A DNA stretch of 64,000 nucleotides. Origin: Actinokineospora diospyrosa (GTDB lineage Bacteria; Actinomycetota; Actinomycetes; Mycobacteriales; Pseudonocardiaceae). Under the pieces are notes generated by a model. It made no database searches. It saw only the letters and a program-made list of their open reading frames with translations, and was not told where the DNA came from. The translations under genes were made by a program, and so were the position numbers. The stretch covers positions 248,001 through 312,000 of the forward strand of contig NZ_JAMTCO010000003.1 of assembly GCF_024171925.1 (NCBI RefSeq), given 5' to 3'. Positions within the stretch are counted from its first letter, which is position 1. Each line of letters starts with the position of its first letter. Positions 45,301-46,895 of this stretch are shown here, one piece after another.

Positions 45301-46475
45301 ACCGGGGCGCCAGCGAACTGGTCCTGGTCAGCCGCCGTGGCCTCGACGCGCCCGGCGCGGCCGACCTCGCCGCCAGCCTCGACGCGCGGGTCCACGTCGT
45401 CGCCTGCGACCTCGGCGACCGTGACGCCGTGGCCCGGCTCCTCGAGGAGCACCCGGTGACCGCCATCGTCCACGCCGCGGGCATTCCCGGCGTCACCCCG
45501 CTCGCCGACCTCGACGCCGACACCATCGCCGACACGCTGCGCGCCAAGGCACACGGCGCCCAGCACCTCGACGAACTCTCCACAGTGGATACGTTTGTGC
45601 TGTTCTCCTCCATCGCGGGCGTGTGGGGCAGTGGTGGCCAAGCCGCCTACGCCGCAGCCAACGCCGCGCTGGACGCCATCGCCGCCCGCAGGCACGCTGC
45701 GGGCGAACCGGTCACCTCGATCGCCTGGGGGCCGTGGGCTGGCGCGGGAATGGCCGCCGGTTCGGCCGACTACCTGGGCAAACGCGGCCTCACCGGGCTC
45801 GACCCCGCGGTGGCGCTCGACGCGCTCGGCGCGGCGCTGGACGCGGGCGTGCCGAGCGTGACCGTCGCCGACGTCGACTGGCCGCGTTTCGCCGACTCCT
45901 TCCACACCGCCCGCCCCGGCACGCTGTTCACCGACCTGCTGGCCACCGACCTGCAGGCCACCACGGAGCCGGTGGCCGAAAGCGACCTGCGCGATCGGCT
46001 CGCGGGCAAGTCGGAGGCCGAACAGGACGCGGCGCTGCTGGCCCTGGTCACCGCTGCCGTCGCCGAAGTCCTCGGCTACCAAGGCGGTGTCGACCCGAAC
46101 CGGGCGTTCCGCGACCTGGGCTTCGACTCGCTCACCGCCGTCGAGTTGCGCGGCAGGCTCGTCACCGCCACCGGCCTCGCGTTGCCCGCGTCGCTGGCGT
46201 TCGACTACCCGACGTCGGCGGAGTTGGCCAGGCACCTGCGGGCCGAACTCGGGCCGGTCACCGGGGTCGACGCCCTGCTCGCCGAGTTGGACGCACTGGA
46301 GTCGTCGTTCGCGGGCGCCACCCCCGACGGGCTCACCCGGATCAAGCTGGCCGTGCGGTTGCGCTCATTCCTGGCCCGTTGGGACGGTGGTGCCGACACC
46401 GAGCCGGTCGACGACCTGGACACCGCCTCCGACGAGGAATTCCTCTCGCTCATCGACCAGGAACTCGGTCGATGA
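24393..46475 (+). CDS. Five-module type I polyketide synthase (M6-M10)
   Basis: A 7360-residue megasynthase for five further malonyl extensions. N-terminal docking helix 1-33 (MSREQQIVEALRASLKE, then ERLRKQNREL) differs in sequence from the DEK-YLKR-TADL type at the starts of the genes at 972, 46896 and 61571. Modules: M6 KS-AT-KR-ACP, M7 KS-AT-DH-ER-KR-ACP, M8 KS-AT-KR-ACP, M9 KS-AT-KR-ACP, M10 KS-AT-KR-ACP, then a C-terminal docking tail ~7275-7360 ending in EEFLSLIDQELGR. Only 15 bases separate its start from the previous stop, so translational coupling is likely. Odd features are an unusual Gly-rich linker with DNA hairpins between M9 and M10, and a TTA codon at 29262. Its stop overlaps the ATG of a small frame (46472). 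All visible KS and AT active residues are intact. The alternative start is GTG 24381. Confidence 0.97.
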   Translation: MSREQQIVEALRASLKETERLRKQNRELTAAAAEPIAIVGMACRLPGGVTSPEQLWELLERGGDAISGFPGDRGWDLVSAVEYARAGGFVDATGFDAALFGISPREALAMDPQQRLLLEASWEALERAGIAPDSLRGSVTGVYAGASNSGYGSGVPLPAEVAGHALTGTANSVISGRVAYTLGLEGPAVTIDTACSSSLVALHLAMRALRADECSMALVGGVTVIPSTAVFAEFARQNGLAGDGRCKSFAAAADGTGWSEGVAVLVVTKLSDALAKGYDVLAVVRGSAVNSDGASNGLTAPNGPSQQRVIKAALAAAGLSPSDVDAVDGHGTGTRLGDPIEAQALLATYGKGRTEPLWLGSLKSNLGHTQAASGAAGVIKMVLALQHGVLPKTLHVDTPTPHAAWQRGAVSLLTDARPWPEVDRPRRAAVSSFGISGTNAHIILESYATEPVAVPTADEPVVVPLVLSARTEDALQAQAEQLSVLDAPTVDVAWSLVSTRAMLDERAVALDDAGLSALAKGESAPGLVRGSVVDGDLVFLFTGQGSQRAGMGQALRVFPVFAEVIDDIHARLPFDDGAIDQTGNAQLALFALQVALFRLVESWGLRPDALVGHSIGEVAAAHVAGILSLDDACTLVSARARLMQALPTGGAMLAIEAAEHELDLPDGVDLAAVNSDRSIVVSGERGIVELFERRIVEQNRRVKRLTVSHAFHSRLMDPMLDEFRQVVAGLSFNNPTIPLLTTSTGDPATPEYWVRQVRETVRFADAVRDLDESTRYFELGPDGVLSALVGGVPALRAGQDEPVALVTALARLHVVGVPVDWTAVVPRARRIALPVYPFQRSHYWLAPAATEESAVDSWRYRVDWSPVTLSEQPETTPAAVVVPPGADPAAIIELLREPSTAPIWVLTKGAVSTGPDDPVTDPAAARLWGLGQVAALEHPDRWGGLIDVDADPDPAQLAAIIAGDEDQLALRSHGTYARRLVPAPTASGTPWRATGTVLVTGGTGALGGHIARWLAGRGAEHILLTSRRGPAAPGAAELVQELADLGVRAEVIACDVADRDALARLLAEHHVTAAFHAAGVVASTPLAETTVDEFAETVRAKADGATHLHELLPDAHLVLFGSIAGIWGSGGQAAYAAANAHLDAIAAHRRSLGKPATCVSWGPWAGSGMLADTDAEDYLRRRGLTPMAPARAVAALGRALDAGDTNVTVVDIDGPRFASVFTSGRPSRLLPWATPQVVVESTWDERGALDLVRAEVAAVLGYAGAVDAKKPFKDLGFDSLTAVELRDRIARVTGQRLPASLVYDYPTATALADHLRRQARGEDERVRAEVATRVDEPIAIIAMSCRFPGGVDSPEALWDLVSAGREVVDEFPTDRGWDLDALRSSSHSLRGAFLSGAADFDAELFGISPREATVLDPQQRLLLEATWEVFERAGIDPTSLRGEPVGVFAGTNGQDYAGVALASEALAGYLSTGITASVLSGRIAYSFGLEGPAVTVDTACSSSLVALHLAAKALRDGECSLAVASGVTVMATPGAFVEFSHQRGLAADGRCKPFAQAADGTSWGEGVGVLLVERLSDAVRNGHQVLAVVRGSAVNSDGASNGLTAPNGPSQQRVILSALAAAGLNPSDVDAVEAHGTGTVLGDPIEAQALLATYGQGRTEPLWLGSVKSNIGHTQAAAGVAGVIKVVQAMRHGILPPSLHIDAPTTHVDWSSGAVSLLTESRPWRTGPRRAGVSSFGVSGTNAHVILESAPEIEAAPAVGAPGSAWPLSAGSSAGLREQAARLLAFLAADPEVDHDAVAHTLVQGRAALSHRAVVPAGDVRSLTAFAEGGGDVVQGSVVDGKLVYLFTGQGAQRAGMGQELRVFPAFAATFDEVVARVPFDDSAIDQTGNAQVALFALEVALYRLLEYRGIRPDVVVGHSIGEVAAAHVAGILSLDDACTLVSARARLMQALPTGGAMLAIEAAEHEIELPEGVDLAAVNGDRSIVVSGDRRIVEQFKRQIGEQGRRVKELTVSHAFHSRLMDPMLDDFRAVVAGLSFNSPTIPVVTTATGDPATAEYWVRQVREPVRFHQAITGLADAGVFLELGPDGVLTALAQQSVAAIAIPTLRAGKPEVDTFDRAIAALHVHGVPVHWPTRGPGVDLPTYAFQRTRFWAKPKPAATGLDAATHPLLTGATPLGDGGHLFTGALTPDGWLADHVIHGRVVLPGTALVDLALHAGATTGTPHLDELTIEVPLTLPAAIQIAVTSPASEGSRAFTIHSRTADIWTRHATGILSPSPSTTADAVTFPDATDALPLDGLYPALAEAGLDYGPAFRGLQAVHRTADGLIADVTAAVDIGGFGLHPALLDAALHALAVDSGGAAARVPFAWTGVALHATGADHLRVHITHTGTDTVRILAVDRAGALVAIVESLTLRAAPQIVDRSLDDALFTVDWVPVPVPAGTGVRDVVIPMPASVVDTLELVQAWIKHNPDPRLVLVGSGAVAAVVGDDITDLEAAASWGLVRAAQSEHPDRFVLVDSDHDADHDADLAGALTLDEPQLALRDGVVLAPRLIRAKPGITLPDEPWRLDVNTGGTLENLTAVPNPDRPLAPGEVRVEVRAAGINFRDVLIALGSYPERAIMGSEGAGVVIEVGADVDLAVGQRVFGLFSGGFGPQTVVDRRLIAPMPDSWSFTDAAAVPMAFLTAYYALVDLANLRAGEHILVHAAAGGVGMAATQIAQHLGADVYGTASHGKWAATGLPEEHLASSRDLGFADKFRRVAGRWGFDVVLNSLAGEYIDASARLLGPGGRFIEMGKADVRDAGDFPDSRYQAFDLSEAGLDRLQAMLQELLVLFGQGALHLLPTRAWDIRDARSAFRHLGQGRHVGKNVFTLPRPLASVLITGGTGVLGSALARHLATQGVRKLVLVSRSGYANPDLLADLDGIDVAVVACDTSDPAALVEVIAAHGPTDVIHAAGVTDDALVTDLTPERLNAVLATKADAAKALAALDLDSLTFYSSASATFGTPGQANYCAANAVLDALAHQLRARGKQAVSLAWGLWEQSSGITASLSSADRARLGTALSTADGLTLFDRSRAFAQPHLLPMRLDTRSQHPLLRGLGVTPRRRAQAPTLTADNALDLVREQVAAVLGYSTLDAVDPRRAFRDLGFDSLTSVELRNRINAAAGLRLPPTVVFDHPTPTALAALIAQDRPVAKKVVNRATDAGADDIVIVGMACRYPGGVSSPEELWELVASGVDAIGEFPRDRGWDLDALYDPDPERLGTTYTRSGGFLSDAAGFDAGLFGVSPREATAMDPQQRLLLETAWEAFERAGIAPMSLRGSRSGVFMGVATSLYGLDSGPSEGHSLTGIATSVASGRLAYTFGLEGPALTVDTACSSSLVALHLAAQALRNGECTLALAGGATVMATPGIFTEFSRQKGLSVDGRCRSFAAEADGTGWGEGVGVLVVEKRSDAIANGHEILAVVRGTAVNSDGASNGLTAPNGPSQQRVIEAALAVGGLSPSDVDLVEAHGTGTVLGDPIEAQALVATYGQDRVEPLWLGSVKSNIGHTQSAAGVAGVIKVVEALRRGVLPRTLHADQATPHVDWSAGAVSLLTESRPWPAVDRPRRAGVSSFGVSGTNAHVIIEHEPAPSAPATRPVSAAVPWVLSAASDAALRDQAARLAAHTADLAPVDVGLSLITARADLDHRLVVVGDSADALRAALVDAPGRVIARGRVAFLFTGQGAQQAGMGEGLRVFPAFATAFDEIRARLPYSDAEIDQTGNAQLALFAVEVALFRLLESWGVSPDVLIGHSIGEVAAAHVAGILSLDDACTLVSARARLMQALPTGGAMLAIEAAESEVDLPDGVDLAAVNGDRSIVVSGDLGSVELFERRIVEQDRRVKRLTVSHAFHSRLMDPMLDEFRQVVAGLSFNDPTIPLVNTSTGDPATAEYWVRQVRETVRFADAVRESRATTFVEVGPGGVLSALVHHIVDDAVTAPALRPDEVPSLLRAVGVAWTRGVAVDWAALFAHWGAQRVALPTYAFQRSRYWLEPARRIESTEDWRYRVDWEPVVDRAPATGKWAVRGAADVADALRSAGVTVVDDVADADGLVVEADAPGLMSVVASATVPVWAITRGGLEAAEVSGVGRVAALELPRVWGGSIDLPEGADPRIADVLGGKEDQVVVRPSGTFARRLRRAPLGTRRSWTAAGPVMITGGTGALGLEVARWVVTRGATELVLVSRRGGTVPDLGVPVRVVTCDVADRDAVADLLRRHPVSTIVHAAGVDTHTPLISADETAYAEVTRAKVAGARNLHELAPDAHLILFSSIAGVWGSSGQSAYAAGNAYLDALAEHRASLGLRATSIAWGPWAAAGMAAGDTSAYLRRRGLRPLAPARALSALGDALDHGDTAIVIADVDWTRFTAAFTSVRPSPLLTEFLPVDAAPTATTWAANLAELSIQERSATALTLVRAHAAAALGHSDPAAIEPDKPFKELGFDSLTAVDLRNRLAETTALPIQATAVFDHPTARALADRLIASLPAVTSADMTSSHQREVDDPVVIVGMACRYPGGVNSPEDLWELVTAGVDAIGDFPGDRGWDLSGDVAYARRGGFVDTATQFDADLFSISPREALAMDPQQRLVLETAWEAFERAGLDPLSLRGSSTGVFVGASNSGYGVGAELPAEVEGHLLTGTANSVMSGRIAYTLGLEGPAVTVDTACSSSLVALHWAIRALRDGECDLALAGGVTVIPSPAVFAEFATQGGLAADGRCKAYASAADGTGWSEGVGVLVVERLSDALRNGHRVLAVVRGSAVNSDGASNGLTAPNGPAQQRVIRAALASGGLDPSDVDAVDGHGTGTRLGDPIEAEALLATYGQGRGTPLWLGSLKSNLGHTQAASGVGGVIKMVLALRHGVLPGTLHVDAPSPHVAWGAGAVSLLTESRPWPEVDRPRRAAVSSFGVSGTNAHTILEHYPVSDPATDPATDPVVGVEERALPWLISGRSAAALRAQAARLRDFAGQHPVAAVARGLAAGRADLSHRAVVTGHAALDALIADRPAAGLVRGVAGDGQVAYLFTGQGSQRQAMGDGLRFFPVFAQAVDAVRARVPFDDSAIDETGNAQPALFALQVGLFRLLESWGVRPEVLIGHSIGELAAAHVAGILSLDDACTLVAARARLMQALPAGGAMLAVEAAESELDLPEGLDLAAVNSDRSIVVSGDRGIVDLFERMIVEQNRRVKRLTVSHAFHSRLMNPMLGEFARVAETLEYRRPEIPLVSTSVGDMTTPEYWVRQVRETVRFADAVRSVDADGVRTWLELGPEGVLSAAVQQVVAATAVPTLRGGRDDTESTLDALAHLHVRGARIDWPAVLGRAVPIDLPTYAFQRERYWLEPAAPVADDTFWAAVESGEVAASAELAAVLPQLTALRRDHREQSTVDSWRYRIAWRPIPDTAPTVSGTWLVVTPDGVVPQDIRSALADVEIVAAGVDALPEGGAFAGVLALAPVEDVLRIIQADLAAPLWCVTRSAVAVDGESVDPVQARIWGLGRVAAVEVPARWGGIVDIPSELVGRAARRFASVLGGAESEVAVRASGVFGRRLRRAAVGARGGWTPDGPVLVTGGTGALGAEVARWLVDQGATELVLASRRGQAAPGVAELVAGLDAKVHVVACDVADRAAVARLLADHPVRAVFHAAGIVDDGVLDALDQARFDAVLRSKSARWLDELADSASTFVVFSSLAGVIGSAGQGNYAAANAELDALIEARVARGRPGLAVAWGPWAGAGMAADVATRLRRGGLRPLAPRRALTALATALAAGDTCITIADVDWPRFTATGPLLEDFPTRQPTREPVGDLQDLVLTHTAAVLGHPSVDPDRAFRDLGIDSLTALELRNSLSTAIGRPLPASVVFDYPTPVAVASYLRSLLIHNPTAHPQPSAAPLAEAPTPVDWSGVAPQGGWGLPTRAGGRVAEGGGGGKSPDGVAGGGAIAIVGMACRFPGGADGPEGLWRVVRDGVDGVGAFPGNRGWDLARLFHDDPERAGTSYARVGAFLDTATEFDAGLFGISPREAVAMDPQQRLMLEASWAAFEDAGVDPRGLKGSRTGVFAGTNGQDYPALLLAHRPDLEGHLGTGNAASVLSGRIAYAFGLEGPALTVDTACSSSLVALHLAMKALKDDECDMALAGGVTVMSTPGAFIEFSRQRGLAPDGRCKAFADSADGTGWGEGVGVLVVMRLADALTAGHRVLALVKGSAVNSDGASNGLTAPNGPSQQRVIRAALADAGLNPSDVDVVEAHGTGTALGDPIEAQALLNTYGQDRATPLWIGSVKSNIGHTQAAAGVAGIIKVVQAMRHETLPRTLHVDQPSAQVDWTTGSVALLTEPQPWPADRPRRAGISSFGVSGTNAHVIIEAYPTTESSQTPLDEPTPFVLSAASEVALRGQAKALQDIEPTLDVANSLVGRALLPHRAVVFAANPAEFADRVRAVADGRGLVAEAGRGGVAFLFTGQGSQRAGMGRQLREFPVFARTFDEVRERLPFSDNEIDKTVNAQAAIFALQVALYRLVESWGVTPDILIGHSIGEVAAAHVTGVLSLEDACALVAARGRLMQALPEGGAMLAVEADLDEITLPAFVDLAAVNGPRSLVLSGDEAAVAALATRWSAEGRRVKRLTVSHAFHSHLMDPMLPDFQAIVQQLNMGTSERSFISTVHPAADPGTPDYWVRQVREPVRFAAAVAEARERGVTRFLELGPDGVLSALVDGAVPTLRSGRDERESLLEAVGRLHVAGVPVDWRPLVAGGRRVPLPTYAFDRQRFWPVESVRSRLDDLTYTVTWTPVPAPATTLAGTWAVLGDDPQDIAGTLKAAGATVVQEETADTTGVISLGGLAATVDLLRRDGAPIWCVTTNAVTTNNTPADPEQAQLWGLGRVAALERPTRWGGLVDGTGPGLVAALAGIGEDQIAVRGPAVLARRLTRTALTPTSPTKTWHPTGSVLVTGGTGALGAEVARWLVDRGASELVLVSRRGLDAPGAADLAASLDARVHVVACDLGDRDAVARLLEEHPVTAIVHAAGIPGVTPLADLDADTIADTLRAKAHGAQHLDELSTVDTFVLFSSIAGVWGSGGQAAYAAANAALDAIAARRHAAGEPVTSIAWGPWAGAGMAAGSADYLGKRGLTGLDPAVALDALGAALDAGVPSVTVADVDWPRFADSFHTARPGTLFTDLLATDLQATTEPVAESDLRDRLAGKSEAEQDAALLALVTAAVAEVLGYQGGVDPNRAFRDLGFDSLTAVELRGRLVTATGLALPASLAFDYPTSAELARHLRAELGPVTGVDALLAELDALESSFAGATPDGLTRIKLAVRLRSFLARWDGGADTEPVDDLDTASDEEFLSLIDQELGR
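24492..28345 (+). other. PKS module M6: KS-AT(malonyl)-KR(A)-ACP
   Basis: Residues are for the 7360-residue protein. KS starts at E34 with Cys195; its first His motif reads DGHGTGTRLGDP and the second QAASG, the type c signature. AT from F539 has Ser614 in GHSIGE and a later HAFH: malonyl. KR catalytic half ~995 on, Tyr1135, Trp eight residues before it (AGIWGSGGQAAY), no LDD: A-type. The usual FSS before the catalytic serine reads FGS, keeping the second (catalytic) Ser, so activity is expected. ACP Ser1279. Predicted outcome is an L-hydroxyl, forming a 1,3-diol with the M5 position. Confidence 0.94.
26418..26488 (+). repeat. AT-rich repeat tract in AT of M6 (clearest copy)
   Basis: Exact GGATTGTTGAAC at 26449-26460 and again at 26473-26484. 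The exact reverse complement GTTCAACAATCC lies at 26585-26596, so the mRNA could form a 12-bp stem between either direct copy and the downstream copy. Confidence 0.75.
28395..33957 (+). other. PKS module M7: KS-AT(malonyl)-DH-ER-KR(B)-ACP
   Basis: KS starts at D1335 with Cys1500; signature AGTNGQDY (type a). AT from Y1845 has Ser1920 in GHSIGE and HAFH from His2015: malonyl. DH ~2166-2419 has His2197 in HVIHGRVVLP (HxxxGxxxxP) and Asp2348 in HPALLDAALH. ER ~2573-2874 has HAAAGGVGMAATQ. KR has TGGTGVLG, DD after HAAGVT, Tyr3010 in NYCAAN and no preceding Trp: B-type. ACP Ser3149. Complete reduction to CH2 is expected. The KS-AT linker carries a TTA codon (29262) in GLNPSDVDAV. A short Asp/His repeat (DHDADHDADLA, near 31950) sits in the KR structural half and looks like a small tandem duplication. 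Confidence 0.95.
30335..30406 (+). repeat. AT-rich repeat tract in AT of M7
   Basis: Exact GGATTGTTGAAC at 30367; second copy degraded (AGATTGGTGAGC). Downstream partner GTTCAACAGTCC near 30503 differs from the perfect reverse complement by one base. Confidence 0.65.
34005..37938 (+). other. PKS module M8: KS-AT(malonyl)-KR(A)-ACP
   Basis: KS starts at D3205 with Cys3373; it shows SVASGRLAY, FTEFSRQ and [12 protein letters not shown] (type b). AT from F3715 has Ser3790 in GHSIGE and a later HAFH: malonyl. KR catalytic half ~4189 on; Tyr4317 in AYAAGN (Gly for the usual third Ala), Trp eight residues before it, no LDD: A-type. ACP Ser4475 ([10 protein letters not shown]). Predicted L-hydroxyl on an unbranched unit, placed 1,5 to the M6 hydroxyl because M7 is fully reducing. 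Confidence 0.94.
35947..36016 (+). repeat. AT-rich repeat tract in AT of M8
   Basis: Variant GGAGTGTTGAAC at 35977 and exact GGATTGTTGAAC at 36001. Downstream partner GTTCAACGATCC near 36114 is one mismatch from the reverse complement. Confidence 0.65.
37986..42069 (+). other. PKS module M9: KS-AT(malonyl)-KR(B)-ACP
   Basis: KS starts at D4532 with Cys4695; GASNSGYG, DGHGTGTRLGDP and QAASG make it type c. AT from Y5047 has Ser5122 in GHSIGE and HAFH (RLMNP): malonyl. A helical dimerisation-element-like insert (TFWAAVESGEVAASAELAAV, ~40504-40600) lies between AT and KR. KR catalytic half ~5584 on has VDD after HAAGI, Tyr5719 in NYAAAN and Ile, not Trp, eight residues before it. This is B-type, the only B-type KR among the KR-only modules of the window. 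The catalytic Lys region (RSKSARWLDEL) is shorter than in the other KRs. ACP Ser5852 sits in GIDSLTALEL. Expected outcome is a D-hydroxyl. Confidence 0.92.
39941..40012 (+). repeat. AT-rich repeat tract in AT of M9
   Basis: Variants GGATTGTTGACC and TGATTGTTGAAC in tandem. No downstream partner; the region after HAFH is ordinary GC-rich sequence. Confidence 0.65.
42120..42171 (+). repeat. Nested inverted repeats in the M9-M10 linker
   Basis: Two perfect nested dyads: GCCCCCACCC (42120-42129) with GGGTGGGGGC (42162-42171), and CCACCCCG (42124-42131) with CGGGGTGG (42143-42150). They lie in frame inside the PKS gene, in the roughly 60-residue Gly/Pro-rich linker between ACP9 and KS10 (42070-42248). 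Other intermodular linkers here are about 15-25 residues. It looks like a repeat normally found outside genes that has been read through in frame. Confidence 0.7.
42249..46245 (+). other. PKS module M10: KS-AT(malonyl)-KR(A)-ACP
   Basis: KS starts at A5953 with Cys6124. It carries AGTNGQDY and [14 protein letters not shown] (type a), otherwise found here only in modules with DH-ER-KR, but M10 has no DH or ER. AT from F6465 has Ser6540 in GHSIGE and HAFH from His6635: malonyl. It is the only malonyl AT in the window without the AT-rich tract at the usual place. KR ~6951 on has Tyr7086, Trp eight residues before it and no LDD: A-type. ACP Ser7246. The first ~250 bases of KS10 use GGG glycine codons heavily, unlike the rest of the gene. 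Expected outcome is an L-hydroxyl. Confidence 0.93.
44345..44400 (+). repeat. Displaced AT-rich palindromic segment in AT of M10
   Basis: GATTGTTCAACAATTGAAC (44345-44363) contains GTTCAACAAT, most of the reverse complement of the 12-base unit seen in the other ATs, and is followed by further A/T-rich sequence to CAACAGTTCACC. It codes IVQQLNMGTSERSFISTVH after the HAFH motif, where the other ATs read (for example) GLSFNNPTIPL. Confidence 0.6.
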
Positions 46476-46726
46476 CCGTTTCGGACAATGTCGCCGAACA
46501 GGTCACCAAGGCCACACGCTCGATGGGTGGGCTTGTTTTGCGCGGAGGTGCGGCACCCGTAGCCGGGCCATGCATTTCGGCTCCCGCTTTGCGGTCCTGT
46601 CACGGCTGTCGTAGAGCCTCGCGCAAAACAAGTTCGCCTCGTCGAGTCGCGCGCCTCGCCTGGGAAATGCGTGCTGTAATTGTAGGCGCGCATTCCCCGG
46701 TCGGTGTCGGGGTGTCAAGCCCCTGA
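46472..46726 (+). CDS. Small orphan frame overlapping the upstream stop (84 aa)
   Basis: ATG at 46472 overlaps the TGA of the five-module PKS in a 4-base ATGA arrangement, with an AGGA-like site about ten bases upstream. It could therefore be translated by coupling. The product starts MTVSDNVAEQVTKATRSMGG, then becomes basic and Cys/Ser/Arg-rich with no domain I recognise. From 46532 it runs through a 101-base inverted-repeat block, and its codon choice there does not show the strong third-position G/C bias of the PKS genes. It may be the first codons of a former gene cut by an inserted element, or chance. I do not assign a function. Confidence 0.25.
   Translation: MTVSDNVAEQVTKATRSMGGLVLRGGAAPVAGPCISAPALRSCHGCRRASRKTSSPRRVARLAWEMRAVIVGAHSPVGVGVSSP
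46532..46632 (+). repeat. 101-base block bounded by a 13-base perfect inverted repeat
   Basis: CTTGTTTTGCGCG (46532-46544) is matched by CGCGCAAAACAAG (46620-46632), with 75 bases between. Size and perfect ends fit a small non-autonomous repeat (MITE-like) or a long-range stem in RNA. No target duplication is obvious. Confidence 0.65.
46662..46697 (+). terminator. Possible hairpin, terminator-like
   Basis: GGGAAATGCG (46662-46671) pairs imperfectly with CGCATTCCC (46689-46697) around an AT-rich loop; a smaller GGGG/CCCC hairpin follows at 46709-46723. There is no T-run, so termination would be of the actinomycete hairpin-only kind. Tentative. Confidence 0.3.
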
Positions 46727-46829
46727 GCCCTGGTCACCTAGGGGTGCTAGGGGGTTGTCCGGCCTGGACGGTGCTTCCTAGGGTCTGTCTCGTGTTCTGG
46801 CCCCGGAATGCCTGCCGGATTTCCGGACT

Positions 46830-46860
46830 TTGTCAGTGCGGCGGGCTTGCGGGTTATGTG
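46830..46860 (+). promoter_or_regulatory. Candidate promoter before the M11-M13 PKS
   Basis: TTGTCA at 46830-46835 (five of six matches to the -35 consensus) is followed after 19 bases by TATGTG at 46855-46860, a weak -10. It lies 35 bases before the GTG start in the only long gap of the locus. Weak evidence. Confidence 0.22.
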
Positions 46861-46877
46861 TGCGCTCCCGTCGGCCC

Positions 46878-46886
46878 TGGAGAAGG
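46878..46886 (+). promoter_or_regulatory. Ribosome binding site that favours GTG 46896
   Basis: TGGAGAAGG lies about ten bases before GTG 46896. The open frame could be extended to a TTG at 46830, but that would add 22 Arg/Cys-rich residues before the docking helix and has no ribosome binding site. Confidence 0.6.
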
Positions 46887-46895
46887 TGGCATCGG

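Larger units (their letters stand above)
46476..46895 (+). other. 420-base intergenic region with repeats, no PKS sequence
   Basis: This is the only long gap in the window. It is visibly less GC-rich than the PKS genes. It contains the orphan frame above, a 13-base perfect inverted repeat, two further hairpins (46662-46697, 46709-46723), three CTAG tetramers (46738-46785) that are otherwise scarce in such DNA, and a possible promoter before the next PKS. I see no tRNA, riboswitch or recognisable protein gene. It suggests transcription may be reset before the M11-M13 gene. Confidence 0.7.

Noticed and set aside
46830..46895. Extending the M11-M13 gene upstream to TTG 46830
   Set aside because: The added residues are Arg/Cys-rich and unlike a docking domain; the GTG at 46896 has a good ribosome binding site and starts the coiled coil directly.
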